Below, piece by piece: positions 9,618 to 19,983 of a stretch of 64,000 nt of DNA. The position numbers and the translations under genes were made by a program. Location of the stretch: contig NZ_OY761553.1 of NCBI RefSeq assembly GCF_963664735.1, forward strand, positions 2,557,303 to 2,621,302, written 5' to 3'. The stretch comes from an uncultured Cohaesibacter sp. (lineage in GTDB: Bacteria; Pseudomonadota; Alphaproteobacteria; Rhizobiales; Cohaesibacteraceae). Positions within the stretch are counted from its first letter, which is position 1, and the number at the start of each line of letters is the position of its first letter. Below the pieces are notes generated by a model that was given only the letters and a program-made list of their open reading frames with translations, was not told the DNA's origin and made no database searches.

Positions 9618-10466
9618 GTGACCGATGTAGCTCAGGATTTTGCCTCAATGCCGTCAACGGCACAAAAGGGTAGCGATGTGCCCCCCGTCAAACTTACCCC
9701 CCTTGTGCAGGCCCTCACGATGGATGATCTGTCCGAGGCGCTGAGCGCTGGCTTGCGGGATTTCCGCGAGAATGCACTCTATGGGCTTTTCTTTGGCGGC
9801 TTCTATGCCCTCGGCGGCTGGTTTCTGTTTTGGCTCTTGTCGGCCTACAACATGCCCTATCTGGTCTATCCTCTGGCTTCCGGTTTTGCCCTGATCGCTC
9901 CCTTCATCGCCGCAGGCATCTACGAGGTCAGCCGCCGTAGAGAAGAGGGAGAACCGCTTTCGCCCACTGGAGTTTTGGGCGCCATTTTCGGCGAACGATC
10001 AAAAGAATTGCGCTGGATGGCCCTGATCACAGGCTTTGCCTTCATCATATGGATCGATATTGCGATCTTCCTATATGTGATCTTTTTCGGCCTGCATCCG
10101 GTCAATCCTTCGACACTGGTCAACACCATCTTGCTTACCCCGCAAGGGGCCATGTTTCTGGTGGCGGGAAATCTGATTGGAGCATTTCTCAGTCTGTCGG
10201 TCTTCTCGATCACGGCCGTCTCCTTCCCCATGCTACTGCATAAGGATGTGGACTTCATAACGGCGATGATCACATCGATCCGCTGTGTGCTGTTGAACAA
10301 AAAGGTCATGCTCAGCTGGGCAATCTTCATCGGCTTTTTGATGATGATCAGTCTCGCCTCGTTCCTGCTGGGACTAATCGTCATACTGCCGCTGCTTGGC
10401 CACGCCACCTGGCACCTTTACCGAAGGGCCATAGGCTTTGAGCAGGCAGCAAGTGAGCCGACATAA
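9618..10466 (+). CDS. DUF2189 domain-containing integral membrane protein
   Basis: An inner-membrane protein of unknown function. Three in-frame starts are possible. GGGAGG at 9606-9611 is ideally spaced (6 bp) for the GTG at 9618, giving 282 residues; ATG 9612 would have no spacing and the longer frame from 9501 has no good ribosome site. The soluble N-terminus is followed by about six hydrophobic segments (GLFFGGFYALGGWFLFWLL, VYPLASGFALIAPFIAAGIY and others) with the pattern of DUF2189 proteins, including the YEVSRRREEGEP loop. It is monocistronic, with a terminator 120 bp downstream. Confidence 0.82.
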   Translation: MTDVAQDFASMPSTAQKGSDVPPVKLTPLVQALTMDDLSEALSAGLRDFRENALYGLFFGGFYALGGWFLFWLLSAYNMPYLVYPLASGFALIAPFIAAGIYEVSRRREEGEPLSPTGVLGAIFGERSKELRWMALITGFAFIIWIDIAIFLYVIFFGLHPVNPSTLVNTILLTPQGAMFLVAGNLIGAFLSLSVFSITAVSFPMLLHKDVDFITAMITSIRCVLLNKKVMLSWAIFIGFLMMISLASFLLGLIVILPLLGHATWHLYRRAIGFEQAASEPT

Positions 10467-10584
10467 TGAAGCAAAACAAACAAATGATCTTCTGGCGGCT
10501 CCTGCCGCTCACATTGCCCTCCAAGTCCCCAAACGCAATGTGATATGGTTTACCCGGCCATAGGCAGGATTGAATGCGTCAGCT

Positions 10585-10622
10585 GCGCGAGGCAGAGCCA
10601 TATCTGACCTCGCGCTCTTTTG
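10585..10622 (+). terminator. Rho-independent terminator of the DUF2189 gene
   Basis: GCGCGAGG (10585-10592) pairs with CCTCGCGC (10608-10615), followed by TCTTTTGG. It ends the DUF2189 transcript before the convergent RND gene. Confidence 0.65.
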
Positions 10623-10645
10623 GTTTGGCCTTGGGGAGTTTTCCG

Positions 10646-13600
10646 TCACTCAGCAGGTGTGTGCTCACCAGATGCATGGCTCCCGTTTAAAAGGAAGGCC
10701 AAAACCCGTTTGATGTCGCTGCCCACACCGAACAGGCTTGGCACAAGGAACAGCACAAACAGGGTGGCAACCGCCAGGCCAAAAACGATGGTGATTGCCA
10801 TCGGCTTTAGAAACTCCGCCTGCGGGGAATCCTCAAACAACATCGGGGCCAACCCGCCAACGGTCGTCAGCGAGGTTAGCACAACAGCCCGCAAACGGTC
10901 GCAACTCGCCCCGACTGCGGCATCCGCAAGCGCCTCGCCGTGGGCAATGCGTTCATCCAGTCGGCTTACCAGAATGATCGAGTCATTGACCAGAATGCCA
11001 GCAAGACCGAGCAGGCCAATAAGCGACAGGATTGTGAGCTGGAAACCGAGCAGATAATGACCGAGGATCGCCCCCACCAAACCAAATGGAATGATCATCA
11101 TGATTGCAAAGGGGCGCGTGTAAGAAGCAAAGATCCACGCCAGAATGATATAGATCGCGGCCAACGCGATGATCAGTCCGATCCGCAAATCGGTAAAGGC
11201 ATCCATGCGCTCTTCGTTGCGGCCCGAGAAGCGGTAGTCAATGCCATATTGGTTGGCGATCTCCGGCATCAATGTTCTATCCAACTCGGCCACCAGCTCG
11301 GTTGCCGTCACCACCTTGGCGTCCACATCTGCGGTCACGGCGATGGTGGTCTTGCCATCGAACCGCTGGATTGAGGAGAAGCCCTGACGATCACTGATTG
11401 AAACCACTTCAGTAAGGGGGACGAAGGTGCCCTGCGCGCTTTTGAGCCAAAGGCTTCTGAGGCTATCAACATCTGCTTGCGAAAGCCGCTGCAAACGCAC
11501 TTTCACCTCTTCATCCAATATGGCCAGCTTTCGCGCTGTGCGTCCTTCAACAAGATCCCTTACCTGTTCTCCAACCGTTTGAGCCGTAAAGCCGAGGCTT
11601 CTGCCGCGCGCTGTCAGCTCCAGCGTCAGTTCAGGCTTGCCATAGGGCATATTGTCGTCCAGTTCGCTGACGCCGGGAAAAGCAGACAGCCGCTCCTGAA
11701 GATCTATCGAAGCTTTCTTGAGAATGTCCGTATTGGTGCCCGTCAGTCGGATATCCAGATCGGCCCCCGGAGGTCCACCGCGCTGGCCGCGAATGGCGGC
11801 GCGTTTCAGCCCTGCTATCTGAGGCATGTTGCGGTTCAGAGCGCGGATGAAATCCGGTGTTCGCACGGTGCGCTGTTCCGATGGTGTCAGGCGCAAACGC
11901 AGGGAGGCCACATTGTCCGCTGTTGTCCGGCCCGATTGGCCCAAGGTTACGAAAGAAGCCGTAACCAGCTTTTCGCCCTTGCCGATTTGTGCTTCGGTTG
12001 CATAAACGGCGTCATCGACACGCTTGACTATTTTTTCGGCGTCTTCTTCCAGAATTCCAACGTTAAAGGTCATGGAGATGGTTATGGTTTCTGCTTCGGC
12101 AGAAGGGAAAAAGACAAACCCCACGCGCCCACCGGCAACAAGCCCGCCCATTACGGCCATCGCAGCGATGCAGATGGCCAATGTCGTGTAGCGCCAGTCG
12201 TATGACAGTCTCACGATGGCGCGGAAAGGCCCATCGCGAAAAGCGTTAAACCTTTTGTCAAAACCTTTGCGGAAGGCACTTTCGCCCATCCTGCCATGGT
12301 TGGCGCGCACATCTGTTCGCTTTAACGAACGCACGTGGAAGGCCTCGATCACAAGAGAAAGAACTGAGGCAATCACAATAAATAGCCCAAGCGCGGCCTT
12401 GCTGCCTTCGGAAAAAAGCCCGTGCAGCCATTTCCAGAGCCAGAGGGTTGCCCCGCCGAACTTATCAGCCATTTCAGGCGATAGGCCGTAGAAGAGGACC
12501 ATCGGCAACAGCAGAATAAGGCCGACAATGATAACGCGCTTGACGCTCCAGTTTCGATTGTGCGTAGGCGTCATGGAATGAGCCAAATGGCCGGGCAAAA
12601 TGAAGAAGCATTCCACCAGACTGGCAGTCAGAACGGAGATCACGACCAGAGGCAGCACTCCCATCATTTGGCCAATGACGCCGCCAATGAGCAAAATGGG
12701 TGCAAATGCTGCGATGGTTGTCAAGGACGCTGCGGTTACAGGCAACAACATGCGGCTACCGCCCCCTTGGGCAGCAACAGGACCGGGATCGCCAGCCTGA
12801 TAGCGGGTGGTGGTTTCCTCGCCCACTACGATGGCATCATCCACAATGACACCGAGCATCATGATGAAGGAGAAAAGCGACATCATGTTTATGCTCTGGC
12901 CAAGAGCCAACAGAACAACACAAGAGGCCAACATCGAAATGGGAATGCCCGCCGTCACCCACAGTGCCGTGCGCAGATTGAGGAACAGAGCCAGAATGAT
13001 CATGACCAGAATGATGCCTGAAGCAGCGTTCTTGACCAGCAAGAGAATGCGATCCACAAGCGCTTCTGCCAGCGCATCATATTGCGTGATCTTCAAGGTC
13101 GGCGGAAAAACACCCTCAATGGATTTGAGATAGTCGTTGACGATGGCCGATGCCTCGAGAGAATCCGCCGTTGGCGCACGCCGCACAATGAGCTGAATAG
13201 CAGATTCCCCATGCATGATGCCGCGCACATCATCGGGGTCCAGGCGGCGCTCGACGCGCGCGATATCGCCCAATGCCACGCTGGAACCATCCACCCCCGA
13301 GACGATCTTGATGGAAGACAGGCTTTCCGGCTTTTCTTCTGCCGCCAGCGTTCGGACCTGTTTTTCAAACCCGTCCTTTACATTGCCGGAGGGCAGATCG
13401 CGACTGTTGGCCGAGATCTGGCTGGCTATATCCTGCACGGTAAGCCCAAGGCGGCGCATGTCATGATCGGAAAGGCCGACAAAAAATTCCTCATCGCGCA
13501 TACCGGTGAAATCAACCGTATCGATCCCACGATCAATCAGATCATCGCGGATTTCCTTTGCAAACCCTCTCAAGGATGCCTCATCGAAGGGACCGGAGAG

Positions 13601-14047
13601 GATCAGGCGGGCGACATCATCACGAAACTGGCGGTAGGAAACTGTCGGGTCATCGGCAAGATCGGGCAAGGTGGTGATGAGATCGATAGCCGCTTCCACA
13701 TCCCGCAGCCCTTGCTGCATGTTCGCGCCCTGCTTGAATTCCAGAATAATGAAGGCCCCCCCCTCCCGCGCGAAAGATGTGACCTTGTCGATGCCATCGA
13801 TGAACCGTACTTTGGGCTCGATAATCTCCAGAATATTGGCTTCCACATCTTCGGCGCTCGCCCCGGACCAAGTGACGGAAATCTCGATGGTGTCGGAATC
13901 GATGGTCGGGAAAAACTGACTATTCATGCGCGACAGGGAGAATAGCCCCGCCACAAGCAGAATGATCATGAGAAGGTTGGCTGCATTGGGGTGATGAACG
14001 AAAAAGCCAACAGCGCCCCCTTTGCTGTCTTTATCAAAGCGGCTCAT
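10646..14047 (-). CDS. RND efflux transporter permease (AcrB/HAE1-like)
   Basis: A 1133-residue inner-membrane proton-driven pump of the resistance-nodulation-division superfamily. It has the expected layout: a first membrane helix near residues 22-40, a large periplasmic loop, a block of membrane helices from about 335, a second periplasmic loop and a second membrane block near 980-1110. The proton-relay pair is present as VDD at 402-404 in helix 4. Family features such as FFPTIDSDTIEISVTWSGAS and the C-terminal GLAGILVNDSIILVSR are clear. Its start overlaps the stop of the adaptor gene by 4 bp (ATGA), so the two are translationally coupled. No outer-membrane channel gene is adjacent. Substrates are unknown. 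Confidence 0.93.
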   Translation of the reverse strand: MSRFDKDSKGGAVGFFVHHPNAANLLMIILLVAGLFSLSRMNSQFFPTIDSDTIEISVTWSGASAEDVEANILEIIEPKVRFIDGIDKVTSFAREGGAFIILEFKQGANMQQGLRDVEAAIDLITTLPDLADDPTVSYRQFRDDVARLILSGPFDEASLRGFAKEIRDDLIDRGIDTVDFTGMRDEEFFVGLSDHDMRRLGLTVQDIASQISANSRDLPSGNVKDGFEKQVRTLAAEEKPESLSSIKIVSGVDGSSVALGDIARVERRLDPDDVRGIMHGESAIQLIVRRAPTADSLEASAIVNDYLKSIEGVFPPTLKITQYDALAEALVDRILLLVKNAASGIILVMIILALFLNLRTALWVTAGIPISMLASCVVLLALGQSINMMSLFSFIMMLGVIVDDAIVVGEETTTRYQAGDPGPVAAQGGGSRMLLPVTAASLTTIAAFAPILLIGGVIGQMMGVLPLVVISVLTASLVECFFILPGHLAHSMTPTHNRNWSVKRVIIVGLILLLPMVLFYGLSPEMADKFGGATLWLWKWLHGLFSEGSKAALGLFIVIASVLSLVIEAFHVRSLKRTDVRANHGRMGESAFRKGFDKRFNAFRDGPFRAIVRLSYDWRYTTLAICIAAMAVMGGLVAGGRVGFVFFPSAEAETITISMTFNVGILEEDAEKIVKRVDDAVYATEAQIGKGEKLVTASFVTLGQSGRTTADNVASLRLRLTPSEQRTVRTPDFIRALNRNMPQIAGLKRAAIRGQRGGPPGADLDIRLTGTNTDILKKASIDLQERLSAFPGVSELDDNMPYGKPELTLELTARGRSLGFTAQTVGEQVRDLVEGRTARKLAILDEEVKVRLQRLSQADVDSLRSLWLKSAQGTFVPLTEVVSISDRQGFSSIQRFDGKTTIAVTADVDAKVVTATELVAELDRTLMPEIANQYGIDYRFSGRNEERMDAFTDLRIGLIIALAAIYIILAWIFASYTRPFAIMMIIPFGLVGAILGHYLLGFQLTILSLIGLLGLAGILVNDSIILVSRLDERIAHGEALADAAVGASCDRLRAVVLTSLTTVGGLAPMLFEDSPQAEFLKPMAITIVFGLAVATLFVLFLVPSLFGVGSDIKRVLAFLLNGSHASGEHTPAE

Positions 14048-15516
14048 TGCGCAGGCCTCCCCTTTTCGCCCTTGCGAGAAGCGCCTTCGCCCGTCCCTTC
14101 ATTCTTTTGGGCAGGAGACGCCTCTTCGTCTTGGCCGGGAATGACCAGCTTCAGCCCCGGCCCAGCTTCGGCCACTCTGGTAGTCACGACCAAATCACCG
14201 GCAGCAAACGGCGTCGCATCAATCAGCGCATTATCGCCAAGATAGGCCAGAACCTTGACATCTTTGGGTGCCATGCGACCATTATCGTCGATATATACGC
14301 GGTTTCCGCCATAAATTGCGGCCTGAGGAATGGAAATCGCGTTCTGGTAAACCTTATCAGGCACGCGCAGCTCAACGAAAGTGCCCGCCCTTAGGCTTGA
14401 TGCTTCCTCAATCCGCGCATAGACCTCGATGCCTCCATTGGCGGCATTTATCTCCGGAGTTACCCGGCTAATCCTGGCCTTTCGCGTTCTGACCTGTTCC
14501 CCTAGCTGCCACTTGACCGTTATGGCGCTGCCCAGCAGGGTTTCCCCATCCGAGGTAAGACGCCCATATTGCGCGTCGGACAAAGTGAACCGCACATCCA
14601 TTGAATCCGGATCATAGAGGGAAACCAGCGTATCGCTTCCGGAGACAGAGCGTCCCAGTTCCACAGATTTTGTGAGCACCACCCCCCTGAAAGGAGCGTT
14701 CAGAACCGTGTTGGCGAGATTGCGACGCGCAAGTTCCAGGCGCCATTCCAGTCTATCCAGATTGGCTTTCTGCTGATCGATTTGTGACGCGAGAATTTCA
14801 AGATTGAACGCGCGACTTTCGACGCTTTGCTGGCGTTGGGAGACCGTCAACCTGCGCGCTTCAAGAGACTGTTTCGTCAGGCTTCCGCTTTTGAAAAGGG
14901 TCTCGGCGCGGTCCAGATCATTCTGACCAAGCAAAGATTGCTCTTTCAGCCGCTCCAGAGACGCCTTGTCACTGGCCAAAGAAATTTCGTTTGCCCGCAA
15001 TTGAGCTTTAGCTTCATTGAGGTTTGCCTCTGCCTCACGCACAGCCCCTTCATAGTCAAAGGGATCGATACGGACCAACTCTGCACCTTCATCAACCTGC
15101 TCCCCTTCCTCAAGTTGCGGGTTGACCCAAACGACCTCGCCGCTGACAAGCGCTCGAAGCTCTACCTGACGAGCAGCGGAAACGGTGCCATAAAGAATAA
15201 TATCAGGTTGCAGAGCCGCAGGCTCAGCGGCAATGACCCTGACCACATAGCTCTTCTCGCTGGGTGGGCGTCGATTGACTTCGGGTTTGGACGCGACCAG
15301 TTGCCACGCGATGAGGCCTCCGGCAGCAATCACCAGAACAGGCAAGATCATTTTGAGAGCGCCGCGCAGGAAACCAACAACTGGCTTTTGCGGTTTGCTC
15401 GTTGCGCTGCCTTGACCCAGGCTATATCCGCCTTGGCTCTTCTCACCTTGGCCGTGAAGCATTTCGGCGTGGTCGGATATCTGGCTTGGCTTCAGGTCTT
15501 TGCTATGATTGTTCAT
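14044..15516 (-). CDS. RND efflux periplasmic adaptor subunit (HlyD/MFP family)
   Basis: The 490-residue membrane fusion protein that links the RND pump to an outer-membrane channel. After a polar N-terminus there is one membrane anchor (about residues 53-70, ILPVLVIAAGGLIAWQLV). The lipoyl half-motifs EVVWVNPQLEEGEQVDEGA and NTVLNAPFRGVV flank a long alpha-helical coiled-coil hairpin (about 155-270), followed by beta-barrel domains. The C-terminal tail is rich in Glu, Lys and Gly. First gene of the adaptor-pump operon. Confidence 0.9.
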   Translation of the reverse strand: MNNHSKDLKPSQISDHAEMLHGQGEKSQGGYSLGQGSATSKPQKPVVGFLRGALKMILPVLVIAAGGLIAWQLVASKPEVNRRPPSEKSYVVRVIAAEPAALQPDIILYGTVSAARQVELRALVSGEVVWVNPQLEEGEQVDEGAELVRIDPFDYEGAVREAEANLNEAKAQLRANEISLASDKASLERLKEQSLLGQNDLDRAETLFKSGSLTKQSLEARRLTVSQRQQSVESRAFNLEILASQIDQQKANLDRLEWRLELARRNLANTVLNAPFRGVVLTKSVELGRSVSGSDTLVSLYDPDSMDVRFTLSDAQYGRLTSDGETLLGSAITVKWQLGEQVRTRKARISRVTPEINAANGGIEVYARIEEASSLRAGTFVELRVPDKVYQNAISIPQAAIYGGNRVYIDDNGRMAPKDVKVLAYLGDNALIDATPFAAGDLVVTTRVAEAGPGLKLVIPGQDEEASPAQKNEGTGEGASRKGEKGRPAQ

Positions 15517-15944
15517 CGTCTCAAGTCAACGGTTGCAACCGGATTGCCTAATGTCAGTCGCGATTTTTCCGGTCAGTGTAGTTCCGGCTCTTGCTCGAAC
15601 CATTCAGTATTTAGAAAGGCACCAAAGCACGCGCCATTTCCAGCGCTTTCCTTTTACGCGAATGTGATGAAGGCGGTTTTAAAAAACAAAATACAATTAT
15701 TCATCGCCATCCAAATCGGACAGCTTTTCAGCGGTTCCCCATTCGCTGTTCCCCCATGATCTCGCACCCCTTCTCCCAAGGCTTGCGCGCTCTCTTCCAT
15801 GGTTATCTCAGCGAAACAACTTGCGTGCAATCAAATATTTGCATTTTTTTGTATCAAGAGGGCCAGATAAAAGAAAAGCCTCTCATACCAGAGAGGCTTT
15901 TCAGTATTCGTACAGGTCAACTTCTTAGCCTGAGAACGATAATC
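15517..15944. other. Intergenic region between the efflux operon and hslO
   Basis: About 430 bp holding the presumed promoter of the efflux operon on its left side and the hslO terminator (15874-15901) on its right. No additional gene is seen. Confidence 0.45.
15874..15901 (-). terminator. Terminator of the argD-argF-hslO operon
   Basis: A perfect hairpin, AAAAGCCTCTC / GAGAGGCTTTT with the loop ATACCA, lies 44 bp after the hslO stop. The stem ends in A and T runs, so it would work in both directions. Confidence 0.75.
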
Positions 15945-16940
15945 TCAGACTTTGGCAGCTTTTTCGACCTCAGCTGGGTCAAACTCATAGTGAGCGTCGC
16001 AGAATTCGCATGTTACTTCGATTTTTCCGTCAACAACCATGTCTTTCAGCTCGTCGGCTTCGAAATTCTTGAACATCTCGCTAATCCGCTCCCGGCTGCA
16101 GCTACAGCGATCAAAAATCGGCATAGGCTCGTAAACGCGCGGCCCATTTTCATGAAACAGTCTGTAAAGCAGCGTCTCCGCAGTCACTTCCGGATCGGTC
16201 AACTCGTGATCATCAATGGTTTTAACGAGCGCTTCACACTCCGTCCATGCATCAGCCTCTGTAACGTGATGGGTCTTTTGCATTTCCGGATCGGGATGAT
16301 CGCCCGGATGCAGATCACGATGCGGAATATCTTCCGAGGAATGCGGAAGATACTGCACCAAGAGGCCACCTGCGATCCATTCTGTTTTCGCTGGCCCCTC
16401 ATCCTGCTTTGACACCAATTCCGAGACGGCAAGTCGGACACGGGTTGGCAACTGTTCGGACTGCATGAAATAGGCATGTGCGGCATCTTCAAGGCTCTTG
16501 CCATCCAGCAAGACGACACCCTGATACCGGTTCATGAATTTTCCCTGATCGATGGTCATCACCAGATGCCCTTCGCCCAAAAGCTGCTCAGGGCGCGTCT
16601 CGCCTTTTTCAATCAATGCCTTGAGCGCCTCTTCATCAAAACGGACATAGGCTCGCACGGCATCGGGCGCATTGTAATCGACCACGAGCATGTTGACAGC
16701 GCCCTTGGACTGAACCTGAAAAATGAACTTGCCTTCAAATTTCAGAGACGAGCCAAGCAGGGACGTCAGTGCAATGGCTTCTGCCAGCAGGCGATTGACC
16801 GCATCGGGGTAGTTATGGCGCTTAATGATTCCGGTGACGGTTTCATTCAGATGCACCATGCGCCCGCTTACATCCAGACCATCGACCTGAAAAGGCAAAA
16901 CCCGGTCCAACGGGGAGATGATAGTGGTTTGTTCAGTCAT
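15945..16940 (-). CDS. hslO: Redox-regulated chaperone Hsp33
   Basis: Hsp33 is a cytosolic holdase chaperone switched on by oxidation of its zinc-bound cysteines. The ATG at 16940 gives 331 residues beginning MTEQTTIISP; the open frame extends upstream to 17093 but that part is unrelated. The C-terminal zinc-thiol centre is complete: CSC followed about 30 residues later by CEFC. The N-terminal domain has the family pattern around LLGEGHLVMTIDQGK. It is the third gene after argD and argF, an order widely conserved in Rhizobiales. Confidence 0.93.
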   Translation of the reverse strand: MTEQTTIISPLDRVLPFQVDGLDVSGRMVHLNETVTGIIKRHNYPDAVNRLLAEAIALTSLLGSSLKFEGKFIFQVQSKGAVNMLVVDYNAPDAVRAYVRFDEEALKALIEKGETRPEQLLGEGHLVMTIDQGKFMNRYQGVVLLDGKSLEDAAHAYFMQSEQLPTRVRLAVSELVSKQDEGPAKTEWIAGGLLVQYLPHSSEDIPHRDLHPGDHPDPEMQKTHHVTEADAWTECEALVKTIDDHELTDPEVTAETLLYRLFHENGPRVYEPMPIFDRCSCSRERISEMFKNFEADELKDMVVDGKIEVTCEFCDAHYEFDPAEVEKAAKV

Positions 16941-17188
16941 CTGGCTCACTTTCCTGTGGCTCCATCGTGATGTCTCAAGAAGCCTAAGCACCCGATCCAT
17001 CCGCCATAATCCAACAGCAGCTTGCTGCAAGGGAGAAGCACACATTCTGTTCATTGCCTTCGGTTCATTCCAAAGGCAAAGGGTGGACACCATGTATCCA
17101 CCCTTGTCTCTATTTCAACAGCGCTCGTCAAGTATTTCCGGGCAACCAGAGCGATCCTGATCAACACCCAATGATGCAATCTTGTCGT

Positions 17189-18124
17189 CTATTCGTCGCC
17201 AATGGCCTTGTGGAAGCACCAAGCCATAACACCCTTCTGCGCATGCAAACGGTTTTCAGCTTCGTCAAAGACAACTGACTGCGGACCATCCATCACTTCA
17301 TCGGTCACCTCTTCACCACGGTGGGCCGGCAAGCAATGCATGAACAGGGCGTCATCCTTGGCAAGCCCCATCAATCTGGTGTTGACCTGATAAGGTTTCA
17401 AGAGATTGTGGCGATGCTCAGCATCTTCGTCACCCATGGAAACCCACGTATCCGTGATGATAAGGTCGGATTGGTCGGCTGCATCATCGGCCTTGTCGCA
17501 CAGCTCGATACGAACGCCGCGACTGCGCAAGCGATCAATAACGGCGTAATCCGTCATCAGCTCATCGGGCACAGCAACGCGCATGGTGAAATCCAAATGC
17601 TCGGCGGCATGAAGCCAGGACACCAGAACATTGTTATAGTCACCAACCCATGTCACGGTCTTGCCCTCAAGCGAGCCACGATGCTCTTCATAGGTCATGA
17701 TGTCAGCCATGATCTGGCACGGGTGGGAATAATAGGTAAGGCCGTTGATCACAGGAACGGTGGAATATTCAGCCAATTCCGCCACAGCCTGATGATCAAG
17801 CATACGGATCATGATGCCGTCAACAAAACGCGACAGCACGCGCGCCGTGTCCGGGATGCTTTCCCCGCGGCCCAACTGCATTTCCTTGCCAGTCAACATC
17901 AAAGGCGAGCCGCCAAGTTCCCGCACGCCAACATCGAAAGACACGCGGGTTCGGGTTGATGGCTTGTCGAAGACAAGGGCGATGACCTTGTCTTCAAGCA
18001 TATTGGTTCTGCGTTTTGTTTTACGCTCGTTCTTGATTTTATGTGCAGTGGCCAAGATGGTTTTCACATCTTCGGTCCTCTGCAACTCCAGATCTACAAA
18101 ATGGCGTGTGGCGTCATTCGACAT
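17189..18124 (-). CDS. argF: Ornithine carbamoyltransferase
   Basis: Converts ornithine and carbamoyl phosphate to citrulline in arginine synthesis. The 311-residue product shows the carbamoyl-phosphate site [12 protein letters not shown], and the ornithine-binding loop [12 protein letters not shown]. The ATG at 18124 has GGGGGGA about 9 bp upstream; the TTG three codons earlier would lie directly against that site. It begins 15 bp after argD and is followed by hslO, forming one operon. Confidence 0.95.
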   Translation of the reverse strand: MSNDATRHFVDLELQRTEDVKTILATAHKIKNERKTKRRTNMLEDKVIALVFDKPSTRTRVSFDVGVRELGGSPLMLTGKEMQLGRGESIPDTARVLSRFVDGIMIRMLDHQAVAELAEYSTVPVINGLTYYSHPCQIMADIMTYEEHRGSLEGKTVTWVGDYNNVLVSWLHAAEHLDFTMRVAVPDELMTDYAVIDRLRSRGVRIELCDKADDAADQSDLIITDTWVSMGDEDAEHRHNLLKPYQVNTRLMGLAKDDALFMHCLPAHRGEEVTDEVMDGPQSVVFDEAENRLHAQKGVMAWCFHKAIGDE

Positions 18125-18139
18125 GGCTTGCAATCCCCC

Positions 18140-19336
18140 CTATTTTTCACCGTCTGCCTTTGCTGCACGCATTTTATCAAACGTGCGCGTCAAGGCCTGG
18201 AGTGCAAAATCTATTTCTTCCTGACCGATGGTCAGGGGTGGAGCCAACCGCAAGACATTGTCGCCTGCTGCCACAGTCAAAAGACCTTCCTTACGCAGCT
18301 CAGCAACCAGCTCTGCCGGTGGCATTTTCAATTTCAGGCCGAGGAGCAAGCCCCGACCCCTGATGTCTTCTATATAATCCGGATAGCTATCCTTCAGCCC
18401 GGCAAGCTGCTGCTTGAGCACGAGGCTGGTTTTGATGACATTATCCAGAAAACCGTCCTCAAGCACAATATCCAGGACAGCATTGCCAACTGCCATAGCC
18501 AAGGGATTGCCACCATAGGTTGATCCATGTGTTCCGGGCACCATACCCTTTGCAGCTTCGGCAGTTGCCAGGCATGCCCCCATGGGGAAGCCCCCACCAA
18601 TACCCTTTGCGATGGCCATAATATCCGGCTCAATGCCTGACTCTTCGTAGGCAAAAAGATGGCCAGTACGACCTACTCCGGTCTGAACTTCATCAAGAAT
18701 TAACAAGATGTCGGTTTCTTTGCACAAATTCTTTAGAGCTTTGAGAAAAGAGGGAGCAATTTCCCGGATCCCACCTTCGCCCTGAATTGGCTCAACGAGA
18801 ATGGCTGCGGTCGTCTCGTTAATGGATTGTTTCACCAAATCTATGTCCAGCTCCGGCAGACTTTCAAAGCCTGGAGCTTTCGGACCAAAGCCTTCCAGAT
18901 ATTTTGCCTGACCACCAGCAGCAATCGTGGCAAGGGTTCTGCCGTGAAATGCACCTTCAAAAGTCAGGATGGTGAACCGCTCAGGATGACCATTGTCATA
19001 TTGATACCGGCGAGCTGTTTTTATTGCACATTCCACCGCTTCTGCACCGGAGTTGGTGAAGAAGACCTTGTCCGCGAATGTTGCTGCACAAAGACGCTCG
19101 GCCAGCTTGTGCTGTCCGGGAATGTCGTAGAGGTTTGACACATGCCAAAGCTTATCCACTTGATTTTTAAGAGCTTCAACCAGATGCGGATGCGCATGTC
19201 CCAGACTGTTAACGGCAATGCCTGCCGCAAAATCAAGATAGCGTCGGTTATCCCGCGTCGTAAGCCAGGCGCCTTCTCCTTTTTCAAATTCAAGATTGGC
19301 CCGTGCGTAAGTGGCATACAGCGAAGATTCCGTCAT
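18140..19336 (-). CDS. argD: Acetylornithine aminotransferase
   Basis: A PLP-dependent class III aminotransferase of arginine synthesis (N-acetylglutamate semialdehyde to N-acetylornithine; ArgD enzymes may also act on succinyldiaminopimelate). The ATG at 19336, preceded by AGGATAAAGAAA, gives 398 residues starting [14 protein letters not shown]. Landmarks are [13 protein letters not shown], the [12 protein letters not shown] loop and the PLP lysine in [13 protein letters not shown]. First gene of argD-argF-hslO. An intrinsic terminator about 210 bp upstream on the same strand may influence its expression. Confidence 0.95.
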   Translation of the reverse strand: MTESSLYATYARANLEFEKGEGAWLTTRDNRRYLDFAAGIAVNSLGHAHPHLVEALKNQVDKLWHVSNLYDIPGQHKLAERLCAATFADKVFFTNSGAEAVECAIKTARRYQYDNGHPERFTILTFEGAFHGRTLATIAAGGQAKYLEGFGPKAPGFESLPELDIDLVKQSINETTAAILVEPIQGEGGIREIAPSFLKALKNLCKETDILLILDEVQTGVGRTGHLFAYEESGIEPDIMAIAKGIGGGFPMGACLATAEAAKGMVPGTHGSTYGGNPLAMAVGNAVLDIVLEDGFLDNVIKTSLVLKQQLAGLKDSYPDYIEDIRGRGLLLGLKLKMPPAELVAELRKEGLLTVAAGDNVLRLAPPLTIGQEEIDFALQALTRTFDKMRAAKADGEK

Positions 19337-19548
19337 TTTCTTTATCCTCGTCCCAAGACAAAGGTCTCCTGCATTTCTGCCCTCATTGGGCAGACATATT
19401 ATGCGATTGGTGCACACTCCAGATTTTTCTGGTTGGTCAGCACCTTAGCAAATTCATCATCCCGTCTCATTAAGCGTTTTTTGCTCGATACCGATCTCGT
19501 TTTCGACCAGATCGAAGAAAACAAATAAAAACGGCGGGATTGCAACAA

Positions 19549-19571
19549 AAAAAGCCGCCCCAACGGCGGCT
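19549..19571 (-). terminator. Unassigned intrinsic terminator upstream of argD
   Basis: GCCGCC-CCAAC-GGCGGC (19554-19570) preceded on the plus strand by seven A residues reads on the minus strand as a GC-rich hairpin followed by TTTTTTT. No minus-strand gene ends here. It therefore terminates either an argD leader (attenuation) or an unannotated small RNA. Confidence 0.65.
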
Positions 19572-19974
19572 GGTGAAGGACCTTCTATTGCAAAAACCCG
19601 GACCGCTTGTCAATCAAAGACTTTGCCTATGCGTTGATATTTTATGCTTCAAAACAATAAATCCACAAAATTTTATATGTCTAAACAAAAGGACATGACA
19701 GAAAGCTTTTGTGAAACAGCCTATCGCCCCCTTTATCGCTCAATACATGGCGGATTAACGTAGTCAGGATCATCACGCGCATCAGGAGTGCATTTTTCAG
19801 ACCTCATACTTATGTTTTAAACATATGTGTTTCACACAAGTATAGTTGAAACGGAATATATCAAAGAGATCCCAAACGATCATAAAAGAGGCAATCATGC
19901 CGGAAACGCACTGCAATTAGGCATAAGCTGCGGGGAGACAAATCGTTCAACGATATTCAACACTTAAACACACG

Positions 19975-19983
19975 TTATGCACA
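19975..19983 (+). promoter_or_regulatory. DnaA-box-like site upstream of gcrA
   Basis: TTATGCACA fits the DnaA-box consensus TTATNCACA exactly and lies about 276 bp upstream of the gcrA start. In Caulobacter DnaA activates gcrA transcription, so the site is plausible, but a single 9-mer match can occur by chance. Confidence 0.35.
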
